The notes under the pieces were generated by a model. It had not been told where the DNA came from. It searched no databases and saw nothing but the letters and a program-made list of their open reading frames with translations. Positions 6,661 to 15,814 of a DNA stretch of 64,000 nt are shown piece by piece. The DNA is from Fibrobacter succinogenes. Lineage in GTDB: Bacteria > Fibrobacterota > Fibrobacteria > Fibrobacterales > Fibrobacteraceae. Both the position numbers and the translations under genes were made by a program. The DNA lies in contig CADCDO010000004.1 of the NCBI GenBank assembly GCA_902800345.1, positions 1 through 64,000 of the forward strand, given 5' to 3'. Each line of letters starts with the position of its first letter. Position 1 is the first letter of the stretch.

Positions 6661-8539
6661 GTACGGCGCAGATCCCCTGTTCATATTAAAGTGCCTTGTC
6701 CTCTGCACGATTGGTGTGCTTGTGTTGCAGACGTTTGACATCCAGATTTTGAACCGTGGCGTGTATCAGGTGAATACAAAGTCCATGGTGACGCATACGA
6801 AAAACTTGTATGCCGAGCGTGGCTCGATTCTGGACCGTAACGGTATCGTGTTTGCCGAAAGCATGCGCGATACGAGCGACAACTTGGGCTATAGCCGTTT
6901 GTTCTTGCAGGGTTCGCTTGCCTCGCAGATTGTAGGCAAGGTGGGCTATAACGGCAGCGGCAGCATGGGCATGGAGAAAATTTTTGACGATAGTCTCCGC
7001 GGTGACGAAGGAATTCGAGTGAGTGTCCAGGATGTGCACCGCCGTGAAGTTTACTACCGTTCGAAGAATGTTGTCGAGGCGAAATCCGGCCTGAATCTCG
7101 TGCTGACGATTGACCGCAACATGCAGGAAATTGTCGAGAAGGCTTTGAAAGACGGCGTCGCCGAGTTCCAGGCGACGAGCGCGAGCGCCGTGGTCGTTGA
7201 TCCTTATACGGGCGAAATTCTGGCGATGGCGAGCTACCCGACGTTCGATCCGAATTCCAAGATTCAAGGCATCGGGCGCATGGCGAAAAACGAAATCATT
7301 TCGATGTCGTATGAACCGGGCTCTACGTTCAAGGTCATTACCGCAGCGGCTGCCCTTGAAAATCATGTCGTCGGCCTCGACAAGGTTTATGCGAACGAAG
7401 GACGTTGCTGGCAATGGAACCCGAAAATTGAAAAGATTTGTGATACGCACGTCTATGGCGACATGAACATGAGCGAGGCCATGGTGCAGTCCTCGAACAT
7501 CGTGTTTGCGAAGATTGCCTCTGAAGTGGGGGCCGAACGCTTGTTCAAGATGGCGCGTGCTTTTGGTATTGGCACTAGGGCGTTTGACAACTACGATGGC
7601 GAAGAAAACGGAAAACTTTTGACGCCGACGGAACTCACCCGTGACGACAGAACCTTAAAGACCATGGGCTTTGGGCACGCGGTCTCGACGACTCCGATCC
7701 AGATGGTCATGGCGTATGCGGCGATTGCGAATGGCGGGGTGCTCATGCGTCCGCAAATTGTGAAGGAATGGCGCAATTCGAACGGAGACGTTGTCGAACG
7801 CAACAAACCTGTGGAACTTCGCCGAGTCGTTTCTGAAAAGACGGCTTCGTCTATCCGCAAAATGCTGAACCGCGTGGTGAATAGCGGTACGGCTAAGCGA
7901 GTAGCTTCGCATAAACTTACCGACGTGCTGTTTGGCGGCAAGACGGGAACGGCTGAAAAATATAATGCAGCGACACGTTCTTATGACCGCAATTCACAGG
8001 TGGCTTCGTTCATCGGCCTTGCGCCTGCCGAGGATACTCGTTATGTATGCCTGGTGCTTGTCGATGATCCGCAAGGAAAACATGTGGGTGGCCTTACGGC
8101 AGGGCCTATTTTCCGTCGTATCATGGAAGGTGTTTATTACCATCCGCGGCTTTCCCCGATTGCGCATAACTTGAAACAGGTGCAGCTGGGATCTCCTTGC
8201 GACAAGGATTTTGCCGGGATGACGGTTGTTGCGGCCAAGGATTACGCTAGAAAAAATTACTGCAAGGTGCGTTTCGAAGGCAAGGGTCGTCGTGTGATTT
8301 CGGAACGCGTCGATATGGGCGGAACGACGGGTAAAACGCTTTTGCTCGGTGATGCCGTGGCAAGCAAGATGCCGAACTTGCAAGGTCTTTCGTTGAAGGA
8401 TGCCCTCGAAGTGATGGGGAACATCCGGATGAATGTCGAATATACTGGAAAAGGTCGCGTGGTCGCCCAGGAACCTAAAGCAGAAGAAACATTGCAGAAG
8501 GGCGTCGTTTGCAGATTGACCTTAAAGGAGAAAAGCTGA
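6653..8539 (+). CDS. ftsI: Division transpeptidase (PBP3/FtsI type) with PASTA domains
   Basis: A septal peptidoglycan DD-transpeptidase of 628 residues. It has an N-terminal membrane anchor (residues 9-31), a dimerisation domain starting ERGSILDRNG, and a transpeptidase domain with SxxK at Ser224 (GSTFK), SxN at Ser280-Asn282 and KTG at Lys430. About 110 further residues contain a weak and a clearer PASTA-like domain (the last from MPNLQGLSL). PASTA domains are usual in SpoVD/PBP2x of Firmicutes and less common in Gram-negative FtsI. The start overlaps ftsL by 8 nt. Confidence 0.93.
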   Translation: MNKYGADPLFILKCLVLCTIGVLVLQTFDIQILNRGVYQVNTKSMVTHTKNLYAERGSILDRNGIVFAESMRDTSDNLGYSRLFLQGSLASQIVGKVGYNGSGSMGMEKIFDDSLRGDEGIRVSVQDVHRREVYYRSKNVVEAKSGLNLVLTIDRNMQEIVEKALKDGVAEFQATSASAVVVDPYTGEILAMASYPTFDPNSKIQGIGRMAKNEIISMSYEPGSTFKVITAAAALENHVVGLDKVYANEGRCWQWNPKIEKICDTHVYGDMNMSEAMVQSSNIVFAKIASEVGAERLFKMARAFGIGTRAFDNYDGEENGKLLTPTELTRDDRTLKTMGFGHAVSTTPIQMVMAYAAIANGGVLMRPQIVKEWRNSNGDVVERNKPVELRRVVSEKTASSIRKMLNRVVNSGTAKRVASHKLTDVLFGGKTGTAEKYNAATRSYDRNSQVASFIGLAPAEDTRYVCLVLVDDPQGKHVGGLTAGPIFRRIMEGVYYHPRLSPIAHNLKQVQLGSPCDKDFAGMTVVAAKDYARKNYCKVRFEGKGRRVISERVDMGGTTGKTLLLGDAVASKMPNLQGLSLKDALEVMGNIRMNVEYTGKGRVVAQEPKAEETLQKGVVCRLTLKEKS

Positions 8540-9951
8540 TGATTTCGGAAGGACTTATGGAAAAGTTGTCCGTGACGGGGCTTTGCGATGATTCCCGCCG
8601 TGTGAAACCGGGGAATCTATTCTTCTCCGTTCCGACGGATGGATACGAAGCGTTTGCTCGTAGTGCGATTGCCGCGGGGGCCGTCGCTGTCGTGGGCGAG
8701 ACGATGGCACCGGAAGGACTTACGTCCAAGTGGATTCAGGTCCCGGACGTGAAGGCGGCACGCCTCGAAGCGGCAAAGATTTTCTACAAGGATCCGTTCA
8801 GCAAGCTTGTCTGCCATGCGGTTACAGGTACGAACGGCAAGACGACGAGCGCGTTCCTCATGAACGCGATGCTTGAAGCGGCCGGCCACAAGGTGGCGCT
8901 GCTTGGCACCATCATGAACAAAATTGGCGAAAAGTCCGTGCCGGCGACGCTTACGACGCCGGGGCAACTTGATCTTTATGCTTTTGCGGCGCATGCGGTT
9001 GAAGCGGGCTGCACAGATCTCGTGATGGAAGCGTCTTCGCATTCTCTTCATCAAGGTCGTGTCGCTGGCATTCGTTTTAAGAGCGGGCTCTTTAGCAATT
9101 TGACGCAGGACCATCTCGATTACCACAAGACGATGGATGCCTACTTCGAAGCGAAAAAACTGCTCTTTACAAAGTATCTTGCCGAAAATGGCGTGGCGGT
9201 CATCAATATCGATGACGCTCATGGCGAAAAGCTTTTTAATGTACTCGATTGCCGTAAGGTCGCTGTTTCGAGACTTGGAAATCCAAAGGCCGACGTGAAA
9301 CCGTTTGGCGAAGTGAAGAATACCGAGGACGGTCTTGAATTTACGCTTCCGATGGTCGCAAAAGATAAGTTCGTGACTCCGCTTTGTGGCGACTTTAACG
9401 TGGACAATGTGCTCTTGGTAATTGCATGGGCGCATGCGTTGTCGATTTCGGAAGCTGCCGTACGCGAGGCGATTGCGAACGTCCGTGTTCCGGGTCGTTT
9501 TGAAAAAGTTTGGAACAAGGACGGAAAGCATGTCATCGTAGACTATGCCCATACGCCGGATGCTCTTGAACGTGTGCTGAATACGGCTCGCAGCCTTTGC
9601 CGCGGTAAGCTTTCGTGCGTGTTTGGCTGCGGTGGTGACCGCGACAAGACGAAGCGTCCGATCATGGGAGGCATTGCCGAACGTATTGCGGACAAGGCGT
9701 GGCTTACGTCCGATAACCCGCGTACCGAAAATCCGTCTTCGATTATCGAAGATGTGCGTGCGGGCATGACGACGGACAAGTTTGAAGTGGTCGAGAATCG
9801 CGAAGAGGCGATTCACCGCGCTTGTGCGGAATTGCGTGCGGGCGACTGGCTCGTGATTGCGGGCAAGGGCCACGAGGATTACCAGATTATCGGCAAGACG
9901 AAACATCATTTTGACGATCGCGAAATCGCGGTGAAGGCGATGGAATGTTAA
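8539..9951 (+). CDS. murE: UDP-MurNAc-L-Ala-D-Glu:meso-DAP ligase
   Basis: An ATP-dependent ligase that adds the third residue of the peptidoglycan stem in the cytoplasm. The 470-residue protein has the Mur ligase P-loop TGTNGKTT at residues 96-103, the SSHSLHQGR segment and VDYAHTPDAL. The substrate motif DNPR at residues 392-395 is the signature of meso-diaminopimelate enzymes. The chosen ATG overlaps the ftsI stop (TGATG) and has AAAGGAG upstream. A longer TTG frame from 8509 is less likely. Confidence 0.96.
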   Translation: MISEGLMEKLSVTGLCDDSRRVKPGNLFFSVPTDGYEAFARSAIAAGAVAVVGETMAPEGLTSKWIQVPDVKAARLEAAKIFYKDPFSKLVCHAVTGTNGKTTSAFLMNAMLEAAGHKVALLGTIMNKIGEKSVPATLTTPGQLDLYAFAAHAVEAGCTDLVMEASSHSLHQGRVAGIRFKSGLFSNLTQDHLDYHKTMDAYFEAKKLLFTKYLAENGVAVINIDDAHGEKLFNVLDCRKVAVSRLGNPKADVKPFGEVKNTEDGLEFTLPMVAKDKFVTPLCGDFNVDNVLLVIAWAHALSISEAAVREAIANVRVPGRFEKVWNKDGKHVIVDYAHTPDALERVLNTARSLCRGKLSCVFGCGGDRDKTKRPIMGGIAERIADKAWLTSDNPRTENPSSIIEDVRAGMTTDKFEVVENREEAIHRACAELRAGDWLVIAGKGHEDYQIIGKTKHHFDDREIAVKAMEC

Positions 9952-11330
9952 AGCTTGATTTGACTATTGGAGAAATGCTCAAGATTCTGGAAACCGAAGC
10001 TGTCGGTGTTCCGGCCCGCACCTTGAAACGCAAGGTGAATCTTTGCATGGATTCTCGCGAAAGTGCCAAGGGTGTTGTCTTTTGGCCTATCAAGGGCGTG
10101 CGTTTTGACGCCCACCAGTTTGTTTCTCAAATGGAAAAGGATGGAGCTCTGATGAGCGTTATAAACCAAACTGCTATCGATCCGAATTTCAAGATGTACG
10201 CTCCGGTCGATGATACGACGAAGGCTCTCTTGAAACTGGCCAAGGGCTATCAAAGACTTTTCAAGTTGAAGAAGGTCGCCATCACCGGTAGCAACGGCAA
10301 GACGACCACGAAGGAAATGACGAAGGCCGTTCTTTCGATGAAGTTCAACACCCATGCCACGCAAGGGAACTTCAATAACCATATCGGCGTTCCGATGACG
10401 CTTTTCCAGCTGAAACACAGCCACGAAGCTGCCGTTGTCGAAATGGGCACAAGCGGCCCAGACGAAATCCGTCCGCTTTCGTTAGCGACGGAGCCGGATG
10501 TGGCCGTGATTACGAACATTGGCGCAAGCCACCTCGAACGTCTCGGCGATTTGGATGGCGTGTTCAATGAAAAAATCAACATCGTCGCGGGCCTCAAGAA
10601 GGGCGGCACGTTGATTGTGAATGCCGATGACGAACGCCTCTGCAAGGTTAAGGCGAACAAGAATTTCAAGGTCGTGACGTTCGGTGTACGCCGTGGCGTC
10701 ATCAAGCCCGAAAAGCTCAAGTGGAACGAAAATTTCTGCGCGGACTTCTATGTGGGGCGTACACACTTTGTGTTGAACGTTCCGGGAGACCATAATCTTT
10801 ACGACGCGCTTGCGGCAATTGCCGTGGGCGAGACGTTCCGCATTCCGAAGGCGGACATCGCGAAGGCGCTTGCAGGCTTTACTTCCACGAACATGCGCAT
10901 GGAAATCAAGGATGCGAACGGTTTCAAGATTGTTTCGGACTGCTACAATGCGAATCCGTCATCGACGAAAATGGCGCTCCAGACGCTTGGAAACATGAGG
11001 GTCGAAGGCAAGCGCATTGCGGTGCTTGGCGACATGCTCGAACTTGGCAAGGAAAGCGGCAATTTGCACAAGCAGATTGGCGCCATGGTGCCGGAGATGA
11101 ACTTCGACATGCTCCTCGCTGTCGGTAAAGAGGCGAAGAAATATGTCGATGGAGCAAAGTCCCGCCACATGAAAAACGTATTCCATTTTGATTCTGTCGC
11201 GGACGTTGTGGATTATTTGAGCGATACGGTCGCCGAGGGGGATATTCTCCTGGTGAAGGGCAGTCGTGGTATGCATATGGAACAGGTCGTGGATGCGCTT
11301 TTGCACATGACGCCTGTTTTCAAGGTTTAA
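9945..11330 (+). CDS. murF: UDP-MurNAc-tripeptide:D-Ala-D-Ala ligase
   Basis: This ligase adds D-Ala-D-Ala to the UDP-MurNAc tripeptide, completing the cytoplasmic pentapeptide precursor. The 461 residues include the P-loop TGSNGKTTTKEM (Thr114-Met124), GNFNNHIGVP, the EMGTSGPDEI segment, NADD, and the C-terminal DCYNANPSS and GDMLELG blocks. It overlaps murE by 7 nt. The usual next genes, mraY and murD, do not follow; ftsW does. Confidence 0.96.
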   Translation: MLKLDLTIGEMLKILETEAVGVPARTLKRKVNLCMDSRESAKGVVFWPIKGVRFDAHQFVSQMEKDGALMSVINQTAIDPNFKMYAPVDDTTKALLKLAKGYQRLFKLKKVAITGSNGKTTTKEMTKAVLSMKFNTHATQGNFNNHIGVPMTLFQLKHSHEAAVVEMGTSGPDEIRPLSLATEPDVAVITNIGASHLERLGDLDGVFNEKINIVAGLKKGGTLIVNADDERLCKVKANKNFKVVTFGVRRGVIKPEKLKWNENFCADFYVGRTHFVLNVPGDHNLYDALAAIAVGETFRIPKADIAKALAGFTSTNMRMEIKDANGFKIVSDCYNANPSSTKMALQTLGNMRVEGKRIAVLGDMLELGKESGNLHKQIGAMVPEMNFDMLLAVGKEAKKYVDGAKSRHMKNVFHFDSVADVVDYLSDTVAEGDILLVKGSRGMHMEQVVDALLHMTPVFKV

Positions 11331-11350
11331 GGTAGGATTTAGTATTTAAG

Positions 11351-12526
11351 ATGTCGTCAACGTCTCAGACACCGGGAATGAACAAGCTTTTGCTATTTGT
11401 CACATTAGCGTTAATGTGCTTTGGCATTGTTGTCATTTATTCTGCGTCGGCGCCTGTGGCATCTTCGCGTAACTTGCCCGCTGAATATTATTTGAAGGCG
11501 CACCTCCATAAGGTTCTTGCGGCTGCTGTCGTGCTTGGGCTTTTCTATAGAATCGATTATGCGTTCTGGAAAGTGACTTCGCGATTTATCTTTATTTTCG
11601 GGGCTGTTCTTACGTTGGCCGCAATCGTCTCGGGTGGCGAGGTGAAAGGCGCTTCCCGTTGGATTTGGGGCATCCAGCCGTCTGAAATCATGAAGTTCGG
11701 TTTTGTGACTTGGATCTGCGCGAAACTCTCGAATGCCGGTGACGAAATAAAGTCGGTCAAGTGCACGATTATCCAGCCGGCAGTACCTCTTGCGATTTCG
11801 GCTGTTTTGCTGATTTGCCAACCGAATTTTTCCATGCTTATCATGTTCTGTGTTCTTTTGCTTGTGCTGCTTTTGATTGCGGGGGCGAACTACAAGTATG
11901 TGGGATTGAGCGTGCTTGTGAGTATGCCGTTGGGGCTTATCGCGATGCTTTTGAAACCGCATTCCCGCAGTCGAATTTTGGCGCATTTCTCTGCGGATGG
12001 TTCGATGACGGCTTCTCAGTGGCAAGGGCATCATGCACTCGAAGCTCTTGGAAACGGTGGTCTTTTCGGTACGGGTATCGGTATGGGCGAACAGAAACTC
12101 GGGTATTTGCCCGAAGCGCACAAGGACGTTGTCTATTCCGTGATTGGCGAGGAATTTGGATTTGTCGGGACTTTTGCGGTGTTGCTTGCTTTTGCCATTC
12201 TCTTTTCGCAAGGTTTCAACATCGCAAGGCGTTCGACGACGCGTTTCGGGAGATACATGGCCGTGGCTTTGACGACTTCGCTTTTCTTAAATTTTGCGAT
12301 ACATGTTTGCGTTTGCGTTGGGCTTGTACCTACGACGGGTCAGCCGCTTCCGTTCCTCAGCTTTGGCGGAACGAACCTGATTTTCTCGGCGGCGTTTATT
12401 GGAATTTTGTTGAACATATCCCGCTCGACGACTGGAACGAGCATCCGCGAGCCTTATATGAGCAGTCCCGTTTTGTTTGAAACGGGTGGGTTTACGAATT
12501 TTGGAGCAAGAAGGAGATTCACATGA
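11351..12526 (+). CDS. ftsW: SEDS peptidoglycan glycosyltransferase
   Basis: A multi-pass inner-membrane SEDS protein that polymerises lipid II at the septum together with FtsI. The 391 residues contain about ten hydrophobic helices and the family landmarks IVIYSAS, GA.RWI with QPSE, the periplasmic loop QWQGHHALEALGNGG..GTGIGMGEQKLGYLPEAHKDVVYSVIGEEFG, and TGQPLPFLSFGGTNL. The C-terminal tail after residue 370 is short and polar. It begins 20 nt after murF and overlaps murG by 4 nt. Confidence 0.96.
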   Translation: MSSTSQTPGMNKLLLFVTLALMCFGIVVIYSASAPVASSRNLPAEYYLKAHLHKVLAAAVVLGLFYRIDYAFWKVTSRFIFIFGAVLTLAAIVSGGEVKGASRWIWGIQPSEIMKFGFVTWICAKLSNAGDEIKSVKCTIIQPAVPLAISAVLLICQPNFSMLIMFCVLLLVLLLIAGANYKYVGLSVLVSMPLGLIAMLLKPHSRSRILAHFSADGSMTASQWQGHHALEALGNGGLFGTGIGMGEQKLGYLPEAHKDVVYSVIGEEFGFVGTFAVLLAFAILFSQGFNIARRSTTRFGRYMAVALTTSLFLNFAIHVCVCVGLVPTTGQPLPFLSFGGTNLIFSAAFIGILLNISRSTTGTSIREPYMSSPVLFETGGFTNFGARRRFT

Positions 12527-13593
12527 AAAAGTTCCTCTTTGTTTGCGGTGGCACCGGTGGCCACATTTTCCCGGCAGTGGCTATTGCCGAAAGCTTGAAG
12601 AAGATGGGTGTAACGGATATCACCTTCGCAGGTCGCAAGGATTCTATGGAAGAACGTCTTGTGGCTAAGAATTGGCCGTATGAATATATTTCGGCTGTTC
12701 CCCTGCATCGTGGACCGTTCCTCAAGAATCTGAGTTTGCCGTTTAACCTGCTGAAGTCCTTGGGACGAGCAAAAAGTGTCGTAAAGAAAGTGAATCCGGA
12801 TGTGGTTATCGCGACGGGTGGATATGTTTCGCTTCCGATTGTTCTTGCTGCCGGTTCCATGGGAATTCCCGTTTATCTGCAAGAACAGAACGCCGTTGCC
12901 GGTATTGCCAACAAAGTCGGCTCCCGTTACGCAAAGTTGGTCTTTGTGACGTCCGAAGAGGCGATGAAAGGCTTCCCGATTGAAAAGACGCGCATTCTCG
13001 GAAATCCGATTCGCGACCTGCCTTCTGCCGATTCCTTGGAACGCCCGGTGGAGTTCCGCGAAGGGCGCAAGGCGGTGTTTATCGTTGGAGGCTCTCAAGG
13101 GGCTGTTGGCATCAACAACAAGATTGAAGAAAGCATCGGACGCATCGCCGCTCACGAAGATATCAGCGTTGTATGGCAGGTGGGTGCGAAGAATGTCGGT
13201 AGCATCAACGAACGTCTTGGCATTTTGCCGAATGTCGCTGTCCGTGGTTTCCTGGACAACATCTATGCATACATGAAACATGCCGATTTGATTATCAGCC
13301 GTGCCGGGGCGTCGGGACTTGCCGAAATTCTTGCTTTTGGAAAGCCTTCCATTTTGCTCCCGTACCCGCATGCCACCGCGAACCATCAGGAACACAATGC
13401 CCGCGTCGTGGAAAAAGCTGGCGCCGCGCTTGTGGAACTCGATGATGAACCGAATGATCTTTGGAATAAAGTTGAAGCACTCCTATATAATCCGGAGCGC
13501 TTGACGCAGATGGGCGAAGCCGCGAAAACGCTTGGAATGCCCGATGCCGCTGACCAGATTGCGAAAATTATTCTGGATATGGAGAGAACGTAA
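12523..13593 (+). CDS. murG: Lipid II synthase (UDP-GlcNAc transferase)
   Basis: MurG transfers GlcNAc from UDP-GlcNAc to lipid I on the inner face of the membrane. The 356-residue GT-B protein has the N-terminal GGTGGH loop (residues 9-14), ATGGYVSLP, LQEQNAVAGIAN, the second glycine-rich loop GGSQGAVG and the donor-site block SRAGASGLAEI..GKPSILLPYPHA. ATG 12523 lies 9 nt after AGGAG in AAGAAGGAG. It overlaps ftsW by 4 nt and murC by 1 nt. Confidence 0.97.
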   Translation: MKKFLFVCGGTGGHIFPAVAIAESLKKMGVTDITFAGRKDSMEERLVAKNWPYEYISAVPLHRGPFLKNLSLPFNLLKSLGRAKSVVKKVNPDVVIATGGYVSLPIVLAAGSMGIPVYLQEQNAVAGIANKVGSRYAKLVFVTSEEAMKGFPIEKTRILGNPIRDLPSADSLERPVEFREGRKAVFIVGGSQGAVGINNKIEESIGRIAAHEDISVVWQVGAKNVGSINERLGILPNVAVRGFLDNIYAYMKHADLIISRAGASGLAEILAFGKPSILLPYPHATANHQEHNARVVEKAGAALVELDDEPNDLWNKVEALLYNPERLTQMGEAAKTLGMPDAADQIAKIILDMERT

Positions 13594-14975
13594 TGCAAAT
13601 TAACGATTGTAAACGTGTCCGCCGCCTTCATTTTGTGGGTATCGGTGGCGCCGGTATGTCCGGTATTGCCGAAGTACTTCACGAAAATGGTTTTGTGGTG
13701 ACGGGTTCCGATATGGGCGAGGGAGCTGCCATTGATTACTTGAAAGGCCTTGGAATCCGTGTGGATCCGAAACATGAAGCCAAGAATGTCGTGGATGCGG
13801 ACCTGGTTGTTTATTCGTCTGCCATTCCGTATGACAATCCGGAACTTGTCGAAGCGCGTGCCCGTCGTATTCCGGTAATCCGCCGTGCCGAAATGCTCGG
13901 TGAACTCATGCGCCTCAAATATACGCTCTCCATTGCCGGTACGCATGGCAAGACGACGACGACTTCTATTGTCGGCGCCATCTGGGAAGAGGCTGGCCTT
14001 GATCCGACCATTATCGTGGGCGGTATCGTGAAGGGCAAGTGCAGTGGCGCCAAGGTGGGCCACGGCGATTACCTTATTGCCGAAAGTGACGAGTTTGACC
14101 GCAGTTTCCTTTCGATGATGCCGTCTTCGGCGATTATCACGAATATCGATGCCGACCATCTCGATACGTACGAAAACATCGACGCCATCAAGGATGCGTT
14201 CACGCAGTTTGCGAACAAGATTCCGTTCTACGGTCAGGTGATAGTTTGCCTGGACGACCCGAATGTGCAGCAAATCTTGTCGCACCTCAAGAAGCCTGTG
14301 ATTACGTACGGATTTACGCGCCAGGCGAAGTACCGCGTCGAAAATCTTATGTTCGTGAAGGGCTATCCGAAGTTTGAAATTTTCTGTGACGGAAAGAGCT
14401 TGGGCGAATTCAGACTCCAGATTCCAGGACGCCATAACGTTCTGAACGCGACTGCCGCCGTGGCGCTCGCTGTCGAAGAAGGTATTTCCATCGAAGTGGC
14501 TCGCAAGGCTGTGGCCGCATTCGAAGGCGTGAAGCGTCGTTTTGAATTTATCGGCGAAAAGAACGGAATCATGGTGTTCGATGATTACGCTCACCATCCG
14601 ACGGAAGCGACTGCGACGTTGCTCGGATTCCGCGAGGCGTTCCCGGACAAGCGAATCATTGTAGCTTTCCAGCCGCACCTGTTTACACGTACCCGTGACC
14701 AGCACGAAGCTTTTGGCAGTGCGTTCTCGAACTGCGATGTTCTTTTGGTTACGGACATTTATCCGTCCCGTGAAAAGCCGATCGAAGGCGTGACCGGCGC
14801 AATGGTCGCAAACAGCGCTGCCGACCGCGGCCACCGCGATGCCCGCTTTATCGGTGACGTGAACAACTTGATTCCGGTGTGCAAGGATTTGCTCAAGCCG
14901 AACGACGTGATTGTTTTGATGGGCGCCGGAAACATCTGGAAATTGGGCCAGACGATTTTGGAGAAGAGTATTTGA
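13593..14975 (+). CDS. murC: UDP-MurNAc:L-alanine ligase
   Basis: MurC attaches the first stem residue, L-Ala, to UDP-MurNAc. The 460 residues contain the N-terminal HFVGIGGAGMSG nucleotide-sugar loop, the P-loop AGTHGKTTTT (Ala115-Thr124), ESDEFDRSF, NIDADHLD, DDYAHHPTE and FQPHLFTR. It starts at the last base of the murG stop and overlaps the ftsQ start by 4 nt (TTGA). MurB and Ddl, which often follow MurC, are not present here. Confidence 0.97.
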   Translation: MQINDCKRVRRLHFVGIGGAGMSGIAEVLHENGFVVTGSDMGEGAAIDYLKGLGIRVDPKHEAKNVVDADLVVYSSAIPYDNPELVEARARRIPVIRRAEMLGELMRLKYTLSIAGTHGKTTTTSIVGAIWEEAGLDPTIIVGGIVKGKCSGAKVGHGDYLIAESDEFDRSFLSMMPSSAIITNIDADHLDTYENIDAIKDAFTQFANKIPFYGQVIVCLDDPNVQQILSHLKKPVITYGFTRQAKYRVENLMFVKGYPKFEIFCDGKSLGEFRLQIPGRHNVLNATAAVALAVEEGISIEVARKAVAAFEGVKRRFEFIGEKNGIMVFDDYAHHPTEATATLLGFREAFPDKRIIVAFQPHLFTRTRDQHEAFGSAFSNCDVLLVTDIYPSREKPIEGVTGAMVANSAADRGHRDARFIGDVNNLIPVCKDLLKPNDVIVLMGAGNIWKLGQTILEKSI

Positions 14976-15814
14976 CTTTAGATGATACGAACATGTTCGG
15001 TCGCCGTATCGGCTACAATGAACGCAAGCGCAGGCGTAAGCGTGCCCGTATGAGACGGATGCGCGTTGGCGGCGCTGTTCGTTGGTACAAACGCAAGGGC
15101 TGGGTTTTGACCGTGCTCGTTGTTGCTGCCGTTGCCGCGCTGTGGCATAGTCGTTTCTATCTTCAGCAAATTAATCCGTTGGAATTCAGGCATTTGCAGT
15201 ATATCGAAATCGAAGGCAACCGCATGCTTTCGTGGGAAGACGTTGTTCAAAGTGCCCAGGTGGAAACCGGCATGCTCATGTCCGAACTGGATGCCGATTC
15301 TGTCAAGAAATCGCTCTTGCGGATACCGCTTATCCACTCTGCCGAAGTGGAAAGCAAGTTCCCGTCATCGCTTTACATCAAGCTGCAGGAGGCTTCGCCT
15401 ATTTTGTCTGTGCTTGAAAACGGGAAGGGAACGGTCTATTCCGAAAGAGGACTTTCGCTACCGATGTCCATGATGACGGCTCTCCATTTGCCGATTCTCG
15501 AGAACGAGTCCATCGGAAAAATCAAGCAGGTGGCATCGTTTTTATCGGCCATGCGAAAGGAAAACAAGGCCTTGTACGAAAGGGTTTCGCAAATAGGCTG
15601 GTCCGAAAAAGACAGCGCCTTTGAAGTGTTCTTCAAGGATGCCGGATTCCGCGTGATGTTCCCGGCAACGAACTGGGATAAGGATTTGTTTACTTTGTAC
15701 GATGCTGTCGGTAAGGGCTTTCGTAGTGAACTTCTTTGTGCAGTCGAGGTCGATATGAGATTTCATGGATTTGCGTATATAAAGAACTTTGATAAGAGGT
15801 GTATCAATGGATAA
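14972..15814 (+). CDS. ftsQ: FtsQ/DivIB-like divisome protein
   Basis: A 280-residue bitopic membrane protein. It has a very basic cytoplasmic tail (Arg/Lys-rich, residues 8-40), a transmembrane helix near residues 43-64, a POTRA-like domain starting at EFRHLQYIEIEGNRMLSWEDV, and a beta-domain. FtsQ recruits FtsL and FtsB to the septum. I chose the TTG at 14972, which overlaps the murC stop and has GGAG 8 nt upstream. The alternative ATG at 14993 lacks a good ribosome site. Position between murC and ftsA supports the call. Confidence 0.85.
   Translation: MTLDDTNMFGRRIGYNERKRRRKRARMRRMRVGGAVRWYKRKGWVLTVLVVAAVAALWHSRFYLQQINPLEFRHLQYIEIEGNRMLSWEDVVQSAQVETGMLMSELDADSVKKSLLRIPLIHSAEVESKFPSSLYIKLQEASPILSVLENGKGTVYSERGLSLPMSMMTALHLPILENESIGKIKQVASFLSAMRKENKALYERVSQIGWSEKDSAFEVFFKDAGFRVMFPATNWDKDLFTLYDAVGKGFRSELLCAVEVDMRFHGFAYIKNFDKRCING

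Noticed and set aside
8617-9909. 430-codon minus-strand frame
   Set aside because: It lies opposite murE, which has all Mur ligase motifs; no ribosome site or family match.
13386-14834. 482-codon minus-strand frame
   Set aside because: It lies opposite murG and murC; the sequence is Arg/His/Asn-rich shadow coding.
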